Positions 1-7,143 of a stretch of 9,114 nt of DNA are shown one piece after another (position 1 is the first letter of the stretch; the number at the start of each line of letters is the position of its first letter). Position numbers and translations under genes: made by a program. The notes beneath the pieces were generated by a model. The model searched no databases and was not told the origin of the DNA. It worked only from the letters and a program-made list of their open reading frames with translations. Source of the stretch: Candidatus Dadabacteria bacterium RIFCSPHIGHO2_12_FULL_53_21 (GTDB taxonomy: Bacteria > Desulfobacterota_D > UBA1144 > Nemesobacterales > UBA2774); NCBI GenBank assembly GCA_001775255.1, contig MFCJ01000026.1:1-9114 (forward strand). The letters are read 5' to 3'.

Positions 1-3
1 ATG

Positions 4-594
4 TCACGAATGTATCGTGCTTATCTTCGTGTCGAGCTTGCGGAGCGCCTTCTCGACCTCGCCGAAGTTGCAATTGACCACCCAGAAATAGTAGAGCTTC
101 CTGTCCTCGGGCGCCGCGCTGAAAGAGAGCACCTTCTCCGAATTAGTTTGGATGACCTGGAGCACGTCGAAGAGGCCGATGCCGTCAGGCATCTGGACCT
201 CGAGCCTCTGCGGTTTTTCATGGAACCCGAGCATCTTCAGGAACGCGTCGAGAAGGTCGGTGACCGTTAGTATGCCGACAAGCTCTCCTTTGTTCGAGAC
301 CACGGGCAGCGCGTTGAACTTACCGCTCCTTATGATCTCGGCCGCGCCCTCGACGGATGTGTAATCGAGAATGGTGACCAGGTCCCTCGCCATTATTTCG
401 CCGACCCTGGCGTCGCCGCCTTTGGACAGGGAAGCCCTCAAGTCCCTGTCGGTCACAATGCCCACGAGCTTGCCGTCCTCCACGACCGGGCACTGCCTGA
501 AATTCAGGTTCTTCATGAGTTCGAGGGTCTCATCAACCCTCCTGTCGGGGGTTACCGTTATAGGGTTTTGTGTCATGAAATCCTTTACGAGCAT
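4..594 (-). CDS. Two-CBS-domain protein with C-terminal ACT-like domain (AcuB-like)
   Basis: A complete 196-residue cytosolic protein. CBS domain 1 spans about residues 1-56 (VGIVTDRDLR at 44-53) and CBS domain 2 about 63-120 (LVGILTVTDLLDAF near 105-118). The remaining 124-196 region looks like the small alpha/beta ACT-type domain seen after paired CBS domains in AcuB-type proteins. Paired CBS domains form a Bateman module that usually binds adenosine nucleotides and passes on an energy or ligand signal; the partner here is unknown. The ATG start is supported by GGAGGTGA a few bases upstream (598-605 on the complement), and the TGA stop lies at 4-6. The gene is divergent from cobA-hemD across a 172-bp spacer. 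AcuB is named for acetoin use in Bacillus, but nothing here indicates acetoin metabolism, so no gene symbol is given. The family call is firm and the function is not. Confidence 0.95.
   Translation of the reverse strand: MLVKDFMTQNPITVTPDRRVDETLELMKNLNFRQCPVVEDGKLVGIVTDRDLRASLSKGGDARVGEIMARDLVTILDYTSVEGAAEIIRSGKFNALPVVSNKGELVGILTVTDLLDAFLKMLGFHEKPQRLEVQMPDGIGLFDVLQVIQTNSEKVLSFSAAPEDRKLYYFWVVNCNFGEVEKALRKLDTKISTIHS
5..19 (-). other. Small hairpin overlapping the CBS-gene stop codon
   Basis: Perfect 5-bp inverted repeat, CACGA at 5-9 and TCGTG at 15-19, with a 5-nt loop. It overlaps the TGA stop of the CBS gene. A stem this short can arise by chance. It is listed because several other genes in the window also end at hairpins. 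The window ends too soon to see whether a T-run follows. Confidence 0.3.
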
Positions 595-766
595 CGCTCA
601 CCTCCGCGTTAAATATATCGGATAGTTCCGGCGTACGGAATAACCTGTATTATCATACAGAAATATTGTGAAAGCGCGAATATAATTAACACGGATCTCA
701 CACTCCGCGTTATCCGCGCGTATCCTTGACAATAGCGCGCCCCTTCGGTTTTCTTTAATCATCGCC
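595..766. promoter_or_regulatory. Divergent intergenic promoter region
   Basis: AT-rich 172-bp spacer between the divergent CBS gene and cobA-hemD. A perfect TATAAT at 681-686 on the plus strand is a candidate -10 for cobA-hemD, without a clear -35; it would give a leader of about 75 nt. On the minus strand, TATGAT at 652-657 with TTCGCG 17 bp upstream (675-680) is a candidate promoter for the CBS gene. A TTGACA at 726-731 has no well-placed -10. No Shine-Dalgarno sequence precedes the cobA-hemD ATG. These are eye-read candidates only. Confidence 0.4.
645..660. repeat. Perfect inverted repeat, possible operator
   Basis: CTGTAT at 645-650 and ATACAG at 655-660 form perfect 6-bp arms around a 4-bp centre. 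The repeat overlaps the candidate minus-strand -10 (652-657), where a repressor would block transcription of the CBS gene. No regulator binding motif is recognised. It could equally be a chance palindrome in AT-rich DNA. Confidence 0.35.
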
Positions 767-2305
767 ATGCCCACAACAGGAACCGTATATCTAATAGGGG
801 CCGGACCCGGGGACCCCGGACTAATGACAATCAGGGGAATGGAAATCCTCGGGAAATCGGACGTCGTCGTTTACGACTACCTCGTCAATCCGAGGCTCCT
901 CTCACACGCCCGCGGGGGCGCGGAGATAATATACGTCGGCAAGAAGGCGGGCGCCGGGGAGCTGTCCCAGGCGGAGATAAACAGGCTCCTGACCGGCCGG
1001 GCGAGGAAAGGGAAGACCGTGGCGCGGCTCAAGGGCGGCGACCCTTTCATATTCGGGAGGGGCGGCGAGGAAGCTGAGGCGCTCTCGAAAAAGGGGATAC
1101 CGTTCGAGATAGTACCGGGCGTAACGTCCGCGTCGGCAGTGCCCGCCTATGCCGGGATACCGCTCACGCACAGGGATATCACGTCCTCGTTCGCCGTGGT
1201 CACGGGGCACGAAGACCCGTCCAAGGAGGAATCCAATATCCCCTGGGACGTGCTTTCGGATATAGGCACAGTGGTATTCCTCATGGGCGTGAGGAACATC
1301 GGAAAAAATATGCGGATGCTCATGAAGCACGGGAGGTCCCCGGACACGCCCGCGGCGGTCATCACGTGGGGCACGTACCCTTCGCAGGCGACCGTGACCG
1401 GGACCGTCGGCACGATAGCCGGGATCGTGAAGAAGAGAAAGGACATCACCTCCCCCGCGGTCGTCGTGACGGGAGAAGTGATAAATCTGAGAGAGGTGAT
1501 TAACTGGTACGAGCAGAAGCCCCTGTTCGGAAAGAGGGTCCTCGTGACGAGGGCGAGGGGGCAGGCGGAATCTTTCGCCGGGCTCCTCGGGGAAATGGGG
1601 GCCGACGTGATAGAGTTCCCCGTCATAGAGATATTCCCTCCCGCGAGCTATGAGGCTATAGACAAAGCTGCCGCTCGTGTGAGGGATTACGACTGGATAG
1701 TGTTCACGAGCGTGAACGGCGTGACGAAGTTTTTCGAGAGGCTCCTAGTGTCAGGAAAGGACGTGAGGGAGCTCTACGGCATCAGAATCGCCGCCATAGG
1801 CGAAGTCACGGCGAAAGAGATCGAAAATAAGGGCATACGCGTCGAACTCGTCCCCGGCGAATACAGGGCGGAAGGCCTCATCGAAAAATTCGAGAGAGAA
1901 AATATAAAAGGGAAGCGGATACTGATACCGAGGGCGAAGGAAGCGCGGGACGTCCTGCCCGCCGCGCTAAGGGAAATGGGCGCAGTCGTCGACGTCGTTA
2001 CCGCATACGAGACGAGGAAGCCCGGAAAGGGCGCATCGGCGAAGATAAAAAGAATGCTCGACAAGAATATGATAGACGCGGTCACGTTCACGAGCTCTTC
2101 GACGGTGAGGAACTTCATCTCCTTATTCCCCGGATTCAAGCAAGCGCGCGGAAAGCCCGTTATCGCATGCATAGGGCCCATTACCGGGAAGACCCTCCGT
2201 GACGCGGGGTACAAGGCTCAAATAACGTCGGGGGAATATACCGTCGAAAAGCTCGCGCGGGAGATCGCCGGGTACTTCGGAAAGAGTAAAGCGAAGAAGA
2301 AATAA
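767..2305 (+). CDS. cobA-hemD: Bifunctional uroporphyrinogen-III C-methyltransferase / uroporphyrinogen-III synthase
   Basis: A 512-residue cytosolic fusion enzyme. Residues 1-245 are an SAM-dependent uroporphyrinogen-III C-methyltransferase (SUMT): GAGPGDPGL at 11-19, RLKGGDPFIFGRGGEE at 87-102, and VPGVTSASAVPAYAGIPLTH at 116-135. This half makes precorrin-2 for sirohaem, haem d1 or cobalamin. Residues about 253-505 are uroporphyrinogen-III synthase (HemD), which cyclises hydroxymethylbilane: KRVLVTRARGQA at 256-267, IVFTSVNGV at 311-319, ILIPRA at 385-390, and FTSSSTVRNF at 441-450. Such fusions are common in clostridia, Desulfobacterota and relatives. The ATG start fits the family N-terminus and no other in-frame start lies upstream, but there is no Shine-Dalgarno sequence before it. 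A basic KSKAKKK tail ends the protein. The rsmE gene follows after 71 bp. Its product feeds the haem that the neighbouring ccm operon handles, though that link is an inference from proximity. Confidence 0.97.
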   Translation: MPTTGTVYLIGAGPGDPGLMTIRGMEILGKSDVVVYDYLVNPRLLSHARGGAEIIYVGKKAGAGELSQAEINRLLTGRARKGKTVARLKGGDPFIFGRGGEEAEALSKKGIPFEIVPGVTSASAVPAYAGIPLTHRDITSSFAVVTGHEDPSKEESNIPWDVLSDIGTVVFLMGVRNIGKNMRMLMKHGRSPDTPAAVITWGTYPSQATVTGTVGTIAGIVKKRKDITSPAVVVTGEVINLREVINWYEQKPLFGKRVLVTRARGQAESFAGLLGEMGADVIEFPVIEIFPPASYEAIDKAAARVRDYDWIVFTSVNGVTKFFERLLVSGKDVRELYGIRIAAIGEVTAKEIENKGIRVELVPGEYRAEGLIEKFERENIKGKRILIPRAKEARDVLPAALREMGAVVDVVTAYETRKPGKGASAKIKRMLDKNMIDAVTFTSSSTVRNFISLFPGFKQARGKPVIACIGPITGKTLRDAGYKAQITSGEYTVEKLAREIAGYFGKSKAKKK

Positions 2306-2309
2306 TAGA

Positions 2310-2334
2310 CCGTGAGCGATTGAACGGCTCACGG
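2310..2334 (+). terminator. Hairpin just after cobA-hemD, no T-run
   Basis: Perfect 8-bp stem, CCGTGAGC at 2310-2317 with GCTCACGG at 2327-2334, and a 9-nt loop. It starts 5 nt after the TAA stop. It is followed by ACCCCCGGC rather than a T-run, so it is not a textbook intrinsic terminator. It may instead cause pausing, protect the upstream message, or separate expression of cobA-hemD and rsmE. Confidence 0.5.
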
Positions 2335-2344
2335 ACCCCCGGCT

Positions 2345-2358
2345 GATGTAGATACATC
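2345..2358. repeat. Perfect 14-bp palindrome before rsmE
   Basis: GATGTA at 2345-2350 and TACATC at 2353-2358 flank a GA centre. The palindrome ends 18 nt before the rsmE ATG. With only two bases at its centre it would suit a dimeric DNA-binding protein better than an RNA hairpin. No known operator is recognised. Confidence 0.35.
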
Positions 2359-2376
2359 CCTCACCCAGGACGGACG

Positions 2377-3099
2377 ATGCCCAGATTTCCGGTCGATGAA
2401 AAAAATATAGACGGCGCAAAAGCGACTCTCACCGGCTCCGACTACAGGCACATAGTGAAGGTGCTGCGGATGAAGGAAGGAGACCCGATCACCCTCTTCG
2501 ACGGCCGCGCCCTCGAGTACGAGGGGAGGATATCGCTTGTCGGGAGCAGGGAGATTCTGGTCGATATCGTTTCCTCGAGGAAGGTCGAGACCGATTCCCC
2601 GCTGCGCATAACGCTTCTTCAGGGGCTCCCCAAAGGGGAAAAGATGGATTTCATCGTGGAGAAGGCCACAGAGATCGGCGTACATACAATAGTGCCCGTA
2701 GTTACGGAGAGGTCCCAGTTCAGGACGGCTGATAAAAGGAATAGATGGGAGAGGATAGCGCTCGAAGCTTCCAAACAGTGCGGCAGGACCATACCACCCG
2801 TCATAGAAAATACTTTAAATTACGATGAAGCAATAAAATGTAGTAAACAATATGAGTTAGCCATAACACTGCATGTTGGCAGTCAAGTTTCCTTGAAAGA
2901 TTTTCTAAATAACCCTTTACAACATCCCAAGAATATTATAGTATTGATTGGACCGGAAGGTGGATTTTCAGAAAACGAAGTCCTCCTTGCTTGTGAAATG
3001 GGTTTCACCTCCCTGGGTCTGGGTCCCAGGACTCTTAGAACGGAAACGGCAGGACTCGCGTTTCTGTCTATAATCCAGTTTCATCATGGAGACTTGTGA
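2377..3099 (+). CDS. rsmE: 16S rRNA (uracil-1498-N3)-methyltransferase RsmE
   Basis: A 240-residue protein of normal length for RsmE, a SPOUT-class methyltransferase that makes m3U1498 in the 30S decoding region using SAM. An N-terminal PUA-like RNA-binding part (about 1-70; SDYRHIVKVLRM at 21-32) precedes the trefoil-knot SPOUT domain: LQGLPKGEKMDFIVEKATEIG at 81-101 (family motif), ASKQCGR at 131-137, IGPEGGF at 191-197, and LGPRTLRTETA at 215-225. ATG is preceded by AGGA (2367-2370) at 6-nt spacing. Codons about 146-205 (2811-2990) are strikingly AT-rich: by hand count, GC is 35 percent in 2821-2880 and 28 percent in 2881-2940, against about 60 percent on either side. The frame and conserved motifs are intact, so the gene appears functional. 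Its TGA abuts the convergent cytochrome gene's stop codon. Confidence 0.97.
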   Translation: MPRFPVDEKNIDGAKATLTGSDYRHIVKVLRMKEGDPITLFDGRALEYEGRISLVGSREILVDIVSSRKVETDSPLRITLLQGLPKGEKMDFIVEKATEIGVHTIVPVVTERSQFRTADKRNRWERIALEASKQCGRTIPPVIENTLNYDEAIKCSKQYELAITLHVGSQVSLKDFLNNPLQHPKNIIVLIGPEGGFSENEVLLACEMGFTSLGLGPRTLRTETAGLAFLSIIQFHHGDL

Positions 3100-3119
3100 T
3101 CAAAATCGCAGTCTCCGTG
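3085..3119. terminator. Hairpin spanning the stop codons of two convergent genes
   Basis: CATGGAGACT (3085-3094) pairs with AGTCTCCGTG (3110-3119), and GTGAT (3096-3100) pairs with ATCGC (3105-3109) around a CAAA loop. Together this is a 15-bp stem with one bulged T (3095) and two G-U wobbles on the plus-strand RNA. Both stop codons lie inside it: rsmE TGA at 3097-3099 and the cytochrome gene's TGA at 3100-3102 on the complement. There is no T-run on either side. It probably acts as a shared transcript-end structure. It is stronger for the rsmE transcript, because the two wobbles become A-C mismatches in the other strand's RNA. Confidence 0.65.
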
Positions 3120-4566
3120 TAACTTCAATAAGCTCCGCCTTCTTGTTTTCCCTGAGTTTTCTATAACCGGCTTCGTCTATTCCCCCCGCCTCGAACCTGT
3201 CGTCGAGAGCGGCGATCTCCTTTATGAGCGCGCTCCTCCTCCGCATCAGGTCTTCTCTATTTACTGTCGTTCTCTCCGGTACCGAGCCCGGGCGTCCTCC
3301 CTTCGCGAGCGAGGAATACAGAATCCCCCCTCCTACCGCGAGGACTAGAAACGCGATACCGGCCCACTTGATGTAATCCTTCCATCTGGCGGGGTTGACG
3401 AATTTTATAGCGATCTTATGACCCGGAGTGAGACCCTCGCCCGACCACTTTATGAAATCCTCGTTCTCTATCTTCACCACGTCCCCCCCGGCGAGCCCTT
3501 CGACAGTGACTTGCTCGTTCGATTTAGAGACGAGGAGGAGGAAATTTCCAGTAGGATATTCTATTGTCTTCTCTATAGTGCCCCCTCCCGAGCCGAGAGG
3601 AACCGTATATGCAAATACAACCCTTTTGGGGCCGGGCATGACGCTCTCTGTGTCCGAGAAACCGGCCTCCGTCCTGACTATGCTTTCGGGGCTGACCCCG
3701 TGAATGAAATTCAGATTCGCCGCGTCCGAAGGTACGCTGAACCTGAGCGTCTCCTTTTTGCCGCCGGCGACGTCGACGCTCCCCACGTACATCCTGTCGC
3801 CCTTGTTCTCGAAGGACGAGAGGTCGGCGATCGATAGACCGTCCTCTACGGCCTGTACTATCATCTGTCCTTCCGATATGGATATATTCGCGCCGTTGTC
3901 GGTAGGCTCGTAAACGGGCAGATCGAGGGTCTTCGTGTCCTCGTCCGGATAAAAGACCATCTTGTCAGTCGAGTACTCGGCGCCGTTATATTCGACCGTA
4001 ACCATGTAGCTCCTGTCCCACGGGAGAGACGCGAACGCGAATGCGCCGTCTTTCGACGTATCCGATTCGGCCGTGCCGGTCTCCTTATCCCCCATGAAAG
4101 AAGTGAGCGTTATTTTAACGCCCGATACGGCCCGGTCGTTCGTCTTGTCGAGCACCTTGCCCGTTATGGTCCCGCCTTTGCCCGAGTCGGGCCCGGCCTT
4201 GACCGCCAGGAGGTAATCGGCGATCGCCTGTGCGGCCATGGGGTGTATATCCATGGGCGGCATAGGGGGATACCCTTCGTTAACGGGCATCTTCCCGGTC
4301 GCCTGATATACGGCCTGGGGGTTCTCTATCCACTTTATCAGTTCTTCGCGCGCGTATCTTTCCCCGACGCCCTTGAGGTCCGGCCCCACGAACCTCCCCC
4401 TCCCGATCGTGTGACACCTCACGCAGCGGTTTTCTATAAACAGTTCTTTCCCCATCGTGTCCATGTCGTGCGGGTTCTTTTGGGCATATGACGCGTACGT
4501 ACCCGCAATCAACAATTGAGTTATAAAAGAAACGAGCAGTATTAATACGCTATAACGGCCTTGCAT
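3100..4566 (-). CDS. Membrane-anchored mono-haem cytochrome c with beta-sandwich regions and cytoplasmic helical hairpin
   Basis: A 488-residue protein. An N-terminal signal sequence (about 1-28) leads into a class I cytochrome c domain (about 35-123): haem site CVRCH at 48-52, with candidate axial methionines in GKMPVNEGYPPMPPM (91-105). Residues 133-220 resemble a carboxypeptidase-regulatory-like beta domain (GTITGKVLDKTNDRAVSGVKI). A second beta-rich region covers about 225-390. A membrane segment at 401-420 is followed by a basic stretch and a C-terminal helical hairpin (440-488, ALIKEIAALDDRFEAGGI). The predicted topology is haem and beta domains in the periplasm, tail in the cytoplasm. 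It is the last gene of the ccm operon; its ATG, with GGAG 7 nt upstream, overlaps the preceding gene by 17 nt. It is probably a client of the Ccm machinery and may have a role in electron transfer or in assembly. I do not recognise the full architecture as a named family. Confidence 0.92.
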   Translation of the reverse strand: MQGRYSVLILLVSFITQLLIAGTYASYAQKNPHDMDTMGKELFIENRCVRCHTIGRGRFVGPDLKGVGERYAREELIKWIENPQAVYQATGKMPVNEGYPPMPPMDIHPMAAQAIADYLLAVKAGPDSGKGGTITGKVLDKTNDRAVSGVKITLTSFMGDKETGTAESDTSKDGAFAFASLPWDRSYMVTVEYNGAEYSTDKMVFYPDEDTKTLDLPVYEPTDNGANISISEGQMIVQAVEDGLSIADLSSFENKGDRMYVGSVDVAGGKKETLRFSVPSDAANLNFIHGVSPESIVRTEAGFSDTESVMPGPKRVVFAYTVPLGSGGGTIEKTIEYPTGNFLLLVSKSNEQVTVEGLAGGDVVKIENEDFIKWSGEGLTPGHKIAIKFVNPARWKDYIKWAGIAFLVLAVGGGILYSSLAKGGRPGSVPERTTVNREDLMRRRSALIKEIAALDDRFEAGGIDEAGYRKLRENKKAELIEVTRRLRF

Positions 4567-5089
4567 TTTGGATCTCCGTCTGATTGAGTTTCGCGCCGCA
4601 TTTAGAGCAGTAGAGGTCGTCCTGAGCGCAGCCGCTTCCGCACTTCGTGCAGAACCGCTCGGGGCCGTCGTTCCAGGAAACCTCCCTCGCGCGCAATATC
4701 TCCTTCTCGAACTCTTCGTCGTCGTAGGACGACACGAACTTGCCCCTTTCGGCGCGTATCTCCCTCTCTATGTCCTCGGAGCCGCCGTCCGCCGATGCCC
4801 CGGCGCCGAGAGAGTCGATCTCTTTAAGGAGCCCGGCGGCCTCCATCCTGTACTTCCCGTGGAGCTCCTCGTAATCCTCGCGCGTCAGCTTCCCGAGCCC
4901 GTAATCGAACTCTATGTCCTTTATCGCCGTCAGGAGAGAGTCTTTTCTGGACCCGAGCTCTTTCGTTTTCTCCGCGCGGGGGTCGGGGAAATATTCGTCG
5001 CCCCCCGCCGTTTTGCTTTTGAAAAAAAACGGCATGGATATGAAGAGAGCGGCAAGTAAAGCGATAGCTAAAGCCAGTATGGTTTCCAA
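4550..5089 (-). CDS. Short CcmI-like membrane protein with C-terminal zinc ribbon
   Basis: A 179-residue protein. One N-terminal membrane segment (about 3-23, ending in SKTAGG) is followed by a helical hairpin at 50-82 (SLLTAIKDIEFDYGLGKLTR, then EDYEELHGKY) of the kind found at the start of CcmI/CycH-type cytochrome c biogenesis proteins. The C-terminus is a zinc-ribbon-like CxxC...CxxC (C147, C150, C161, C164, plus C154). It has none of the TPR region that full-length CcmI uses to bind apocytochrome. The start is TTG at 5087-5089, chosen because AAGGGA lies 6 nt upstream and the membrane segment begins immediately. It follows ccmF by 47 bp and overlaps the cytochrome gene. A role as an assembly accessory factor in the CcmF complex is inferred from domain and context; the zinc ribbon is likely cytoplasmic or structural. 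Confidence 0.85.
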   Translation of the reverse strand: METILALAIALLAALFISMPFFFKSKTAGGDEYFPDPRAEKTKELGSRKDSLLTAIKDIEFDYGLGKLTREDYEELHGKYRMEAAGLLKEIDSLGAGASADGGSEDIEREIRAERGKFVSSYDDEEFEKEILRAREVSWNDGPERFCTKCGSGCAQDDLYCSKCGAKLNQTEIQNARPL

Positions 5090-5111
5090 ATGTGTCCCTT
5101 AATATGATTCG

Positions 5112-5125
5112 CGCTGAAAACAGCG
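5112..5125 (-). other. Small intergenic hairpin after ccmF
   Basis: CGCTG at 5112-5116 and CAGCG at 5121-5125 flank an AAAA loop. ATTC (5107-5110) and GAAT (5131-5134) could extend the pairing around an uneven internal loop. The hairpin sits between the ccmF stop and the Shine-Dalgarno sequence of the next gene. It is too small to call a terminator and the operon evidently continues. It may influence message stability or translation of the next gene. Confidence 0.3.
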
Positions 5126-5136
5126 GCTCGGAATTA

Positions 5137-7143
5137 TTACACCTTGGCGGTCCTGTCCCTGTCGTGAAGAGTGTACCTGACGAAAACCTCTTCCCTCTCT
5201 TTCCGTCCGCCGGGCCACATGGTTACGATAGCCCCTATCAGAAGCACCACTCCGCCCGACCATATCCAGCTCACCATCGGGTTCACCATGACCCGTATCG
5301 TCGCCGTTCCGTCTTCACCGTAGCTCATCAGTATCACGTACAGGTCGTCGGTGAACGTGGACCTTAGTGCGACTTCCGTCTCCTGGTTAATCTCGCGGTT
5401 GCCCTCGTATTTATAGATGTTCTTTTCCGGTGATACCGGCCCTATGGGCTTCCCGTTCTTATACCCTTCGAGTTTGGCCACGGTCGCGTTTTTAGCGTCT
5501 GTCGTGTACTGCTCGATGCCCTGAAACGTAAGCGTATAGCCGCCCAGCTCGAGCGACTGGCCTTTGGTGAGGGTCGCCTGCTTCTCCGTCACGAATACGG
5601 AGGAGGACGTGATGCCTATCACTATCACTACGACGCCTATATGTACTATGTACCCGCCGTACCTCCTCTTGTTCCGGGACACGAGGCGCACGAATGCGAG
5701 CGCGGGGTTCTCGCCCCTTCCGCTCCTCACTGCGACTCCGCGGAAGAACTCCGTGAATACGGTCGCCGTGACGAATGCGCAGAAGGCGTACGAAAGGATC
5801 GCGTAAACCTCCCTCACCCCGAGCGCAATGAGCACGCCGGCCGTAACCGCCCCGGTAATGACCGGGACCAGGAAATTCTTCATCAGATTTTCCCTGGACG
5901 CTTTCCTCCACGAGATAAGCGGGCCCACGCCCATGAGGAAAATAAGGACGAGCGCTATGGGGACGTTCACACGGTTAAAATATGGAGAGCCGACGAGGAT
6001 CTTATTCCCCGTGAGCGCCTCCGACATTATCGGGAATACTGTACCGAGGAAAACGGCGAACGCGGCTCCCAGGAAAAGCAGGTTATTGAATATGAACGCG
6101 CTTTCCCTGGAAAGTATCGAGTCGAACCTGTTCTCCGATTCGAGGTCCCTTATCCTGTAGAGGAACATAGCGAACGAAAAAAGCAGTATGAATGCAATGA
6201 AGCCTAAAAAGAGCGGGCCTATGTCGCTCTGCGCGAATGAATGGACAGACGATATGACGCCCGACCGGGTTATGAATGTTCCGAACACAGCGAGGAAGAA
6301 GGTGAGTATGATGAGGGCCATGTTCCATTTTTTGAGCATGCCCTTCTTCTCCTGGATCATGACCGAGTGGACGAATGCCGTCGCTGCGAGCCACGGCATG
6401 AACGCCGCGTTCTCGACCGGGTCCCACGCCCAGTATCCGCCCCATCCGAGCTCGAGGTAGGCCCAGCGCGCCCCCAGCAAGAGCCCCACGCTCAGGAAGG
6501 TCCACGCGAAGAGCGTCCATTTACGGGAGTACTTTATCCATTCGTCCCCCAGCTGCCCGCTGAGCAAAGCGCCCATGCCGAAGGCGAAAGGCACGCTCAC
6601 GCCGACGTAGCCAAGGTAAAGGGTCACCGGGTGTATGGCCATGTATGCGTTCTGGAGTATGGGGTTTAACCCCCTCCCCTCCACAGCGGCAACCGGGAGC
6701 GCCTGGAACGGGTTCTCGACGAAGCATATAAGGTATGTGAAAAAGACCGTTATGGCGGCGAGCACCGCGACGACGTAAGGCATGAGGAGCCTCGACCTCG
6801 TACGCGTATCGAGGACGACGAGCGCCGAGTATACCGAGAGTATGAGCGCCCAGAGGAGTAAAGAGCCCGCCTGCCCCGCCCAGAGGGACGTTATCCGGTA
6901 TATCACCGGGAGGTCCGTGCTCGTGTTGAGCGCAACGTATTTGAGGCTGAAATCGAGGTTGACGAGCGAGTGAATGAGTGCGCCCGTCGCGATTATTAGA
7001 AGGAAACAGACGGCGAGCATGCCGTTACGCGCGCTCTTTACGAAATCGCCTTTCCCCGCCCTCGCGCCGTAAACAGAAGCGCAGACGACGTATATCGATA
7101 CGGCGAACGCCAGGAATAGTGATATCTTGCCTGTTTCGACCAT
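5137..7143 (-). CDS. ccmF: Cytochrome c haem lyase subunit CcmF
   Basis: A 668-residue multi-pass inner-membrane protein, near the usual length of about 650. CcmF takes haem from holo-CcmE and joins it to the CxxCH cysteines of apocytochrome c in the periplasm. The tryptophan-rich WWD haem-handling motif is clear at about 234-251 (WGGYWAWDPVENAAFMPW). The conserved histidines are all present: H171 (AIHPVTLYLGYVG), H259 (FVHSVMI), H301 (SGVISSVHSFAQ) and H501 (YIVHIGVVV). A large periplasmic loop (about 515-625) precedes the last membrane segment (626-643). The ATG overlaps the ccmE stop codon as ATGA, which indicates translational coupling. The C-terminal cytoplasmic tail (GRKEREEVFVRYTLHDRDR) is charged. 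Nothing suggests loss of function. The identification is firm. Confidence 0.98.
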   Translation of the reverse strand: MVETGKISLFLAFAVSIYVVCASVYGARAGKGDFVKSARNGMLAVCFLLIIATGALIHSLVNLDFSLKYVALNTSTDLPVIYRITSLWAGQAGSLLLWALILSVYSALVVLDTRTRSRLLMPYVVAVLAAITVFFTYLICFVENPFQALPVAAVEGRGLNPILQNAYMAIHPVTLYLGYVGVSVPFAFGMGALLSGQLGDEWIKYSRKWTLFAWTFLSVGLLLGARWAYLELGWGGYWAWDPVENAAFMPWLAATAFVHSVMIQEKKGMLKKWNMALIILTFFLAVFGTFITRSGVISSVHSFAQSDIGPLFLGFIAFILLFSFAMFLYRIRDLESENRFDSILSRESAFIFNNLLFLGAAFAVFLGTVFPIMSEALTGNKILVGSPYFNRVNVPIALVLIFLMGVGPLISWRKASRENLMKNFLVPVITGAVTAGVLIALGVREVYAILSYAFCAFVTATVFTEFFRGVAVRSGRGENPALAFVRLVSRNKRRYGGYIVHIGVVVIVIGITSSSVFVTEKQATLTKGQSLELGGYTLTFQGIEQYTTDAKNATVAKLEGYKNGKPIGPVSPEKNIYKYEGNREINQETEVALRSTFTDDLYVILMSYGEDGTATIRVMVNPMVSWIWSGGVVLLIGAIVTMWPGGRKEREEVFVRYTLHDRDRTAKV

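Noticed and set aside
726..731. TTGACA as the -35 of cobA-hemD
   Set aside because: At 17-bp spacing the -10 would be TTTTCT, and the better TTTAAT is 22 bp away, outside the normal range.
902..2214. Antisense open frames within cobA-hemD
   Set aside because: They mirror a confidently identified enzyme and have no ribosome sites or recognisable domains.
3418..3913. Plus-strand frames opposite the cytochrome c gene
   Set aside because: They are antisense to conserved domains on the other strand and show no protein-like features.
5641..6669. Long open frames on the plus strand opposite ccmF
   Set aside because: They lie wholly antisense to a well-conserved gene and give Arg/Glu/His-rich low-quality translations, the usual shadow of GC-rich coding DNA.
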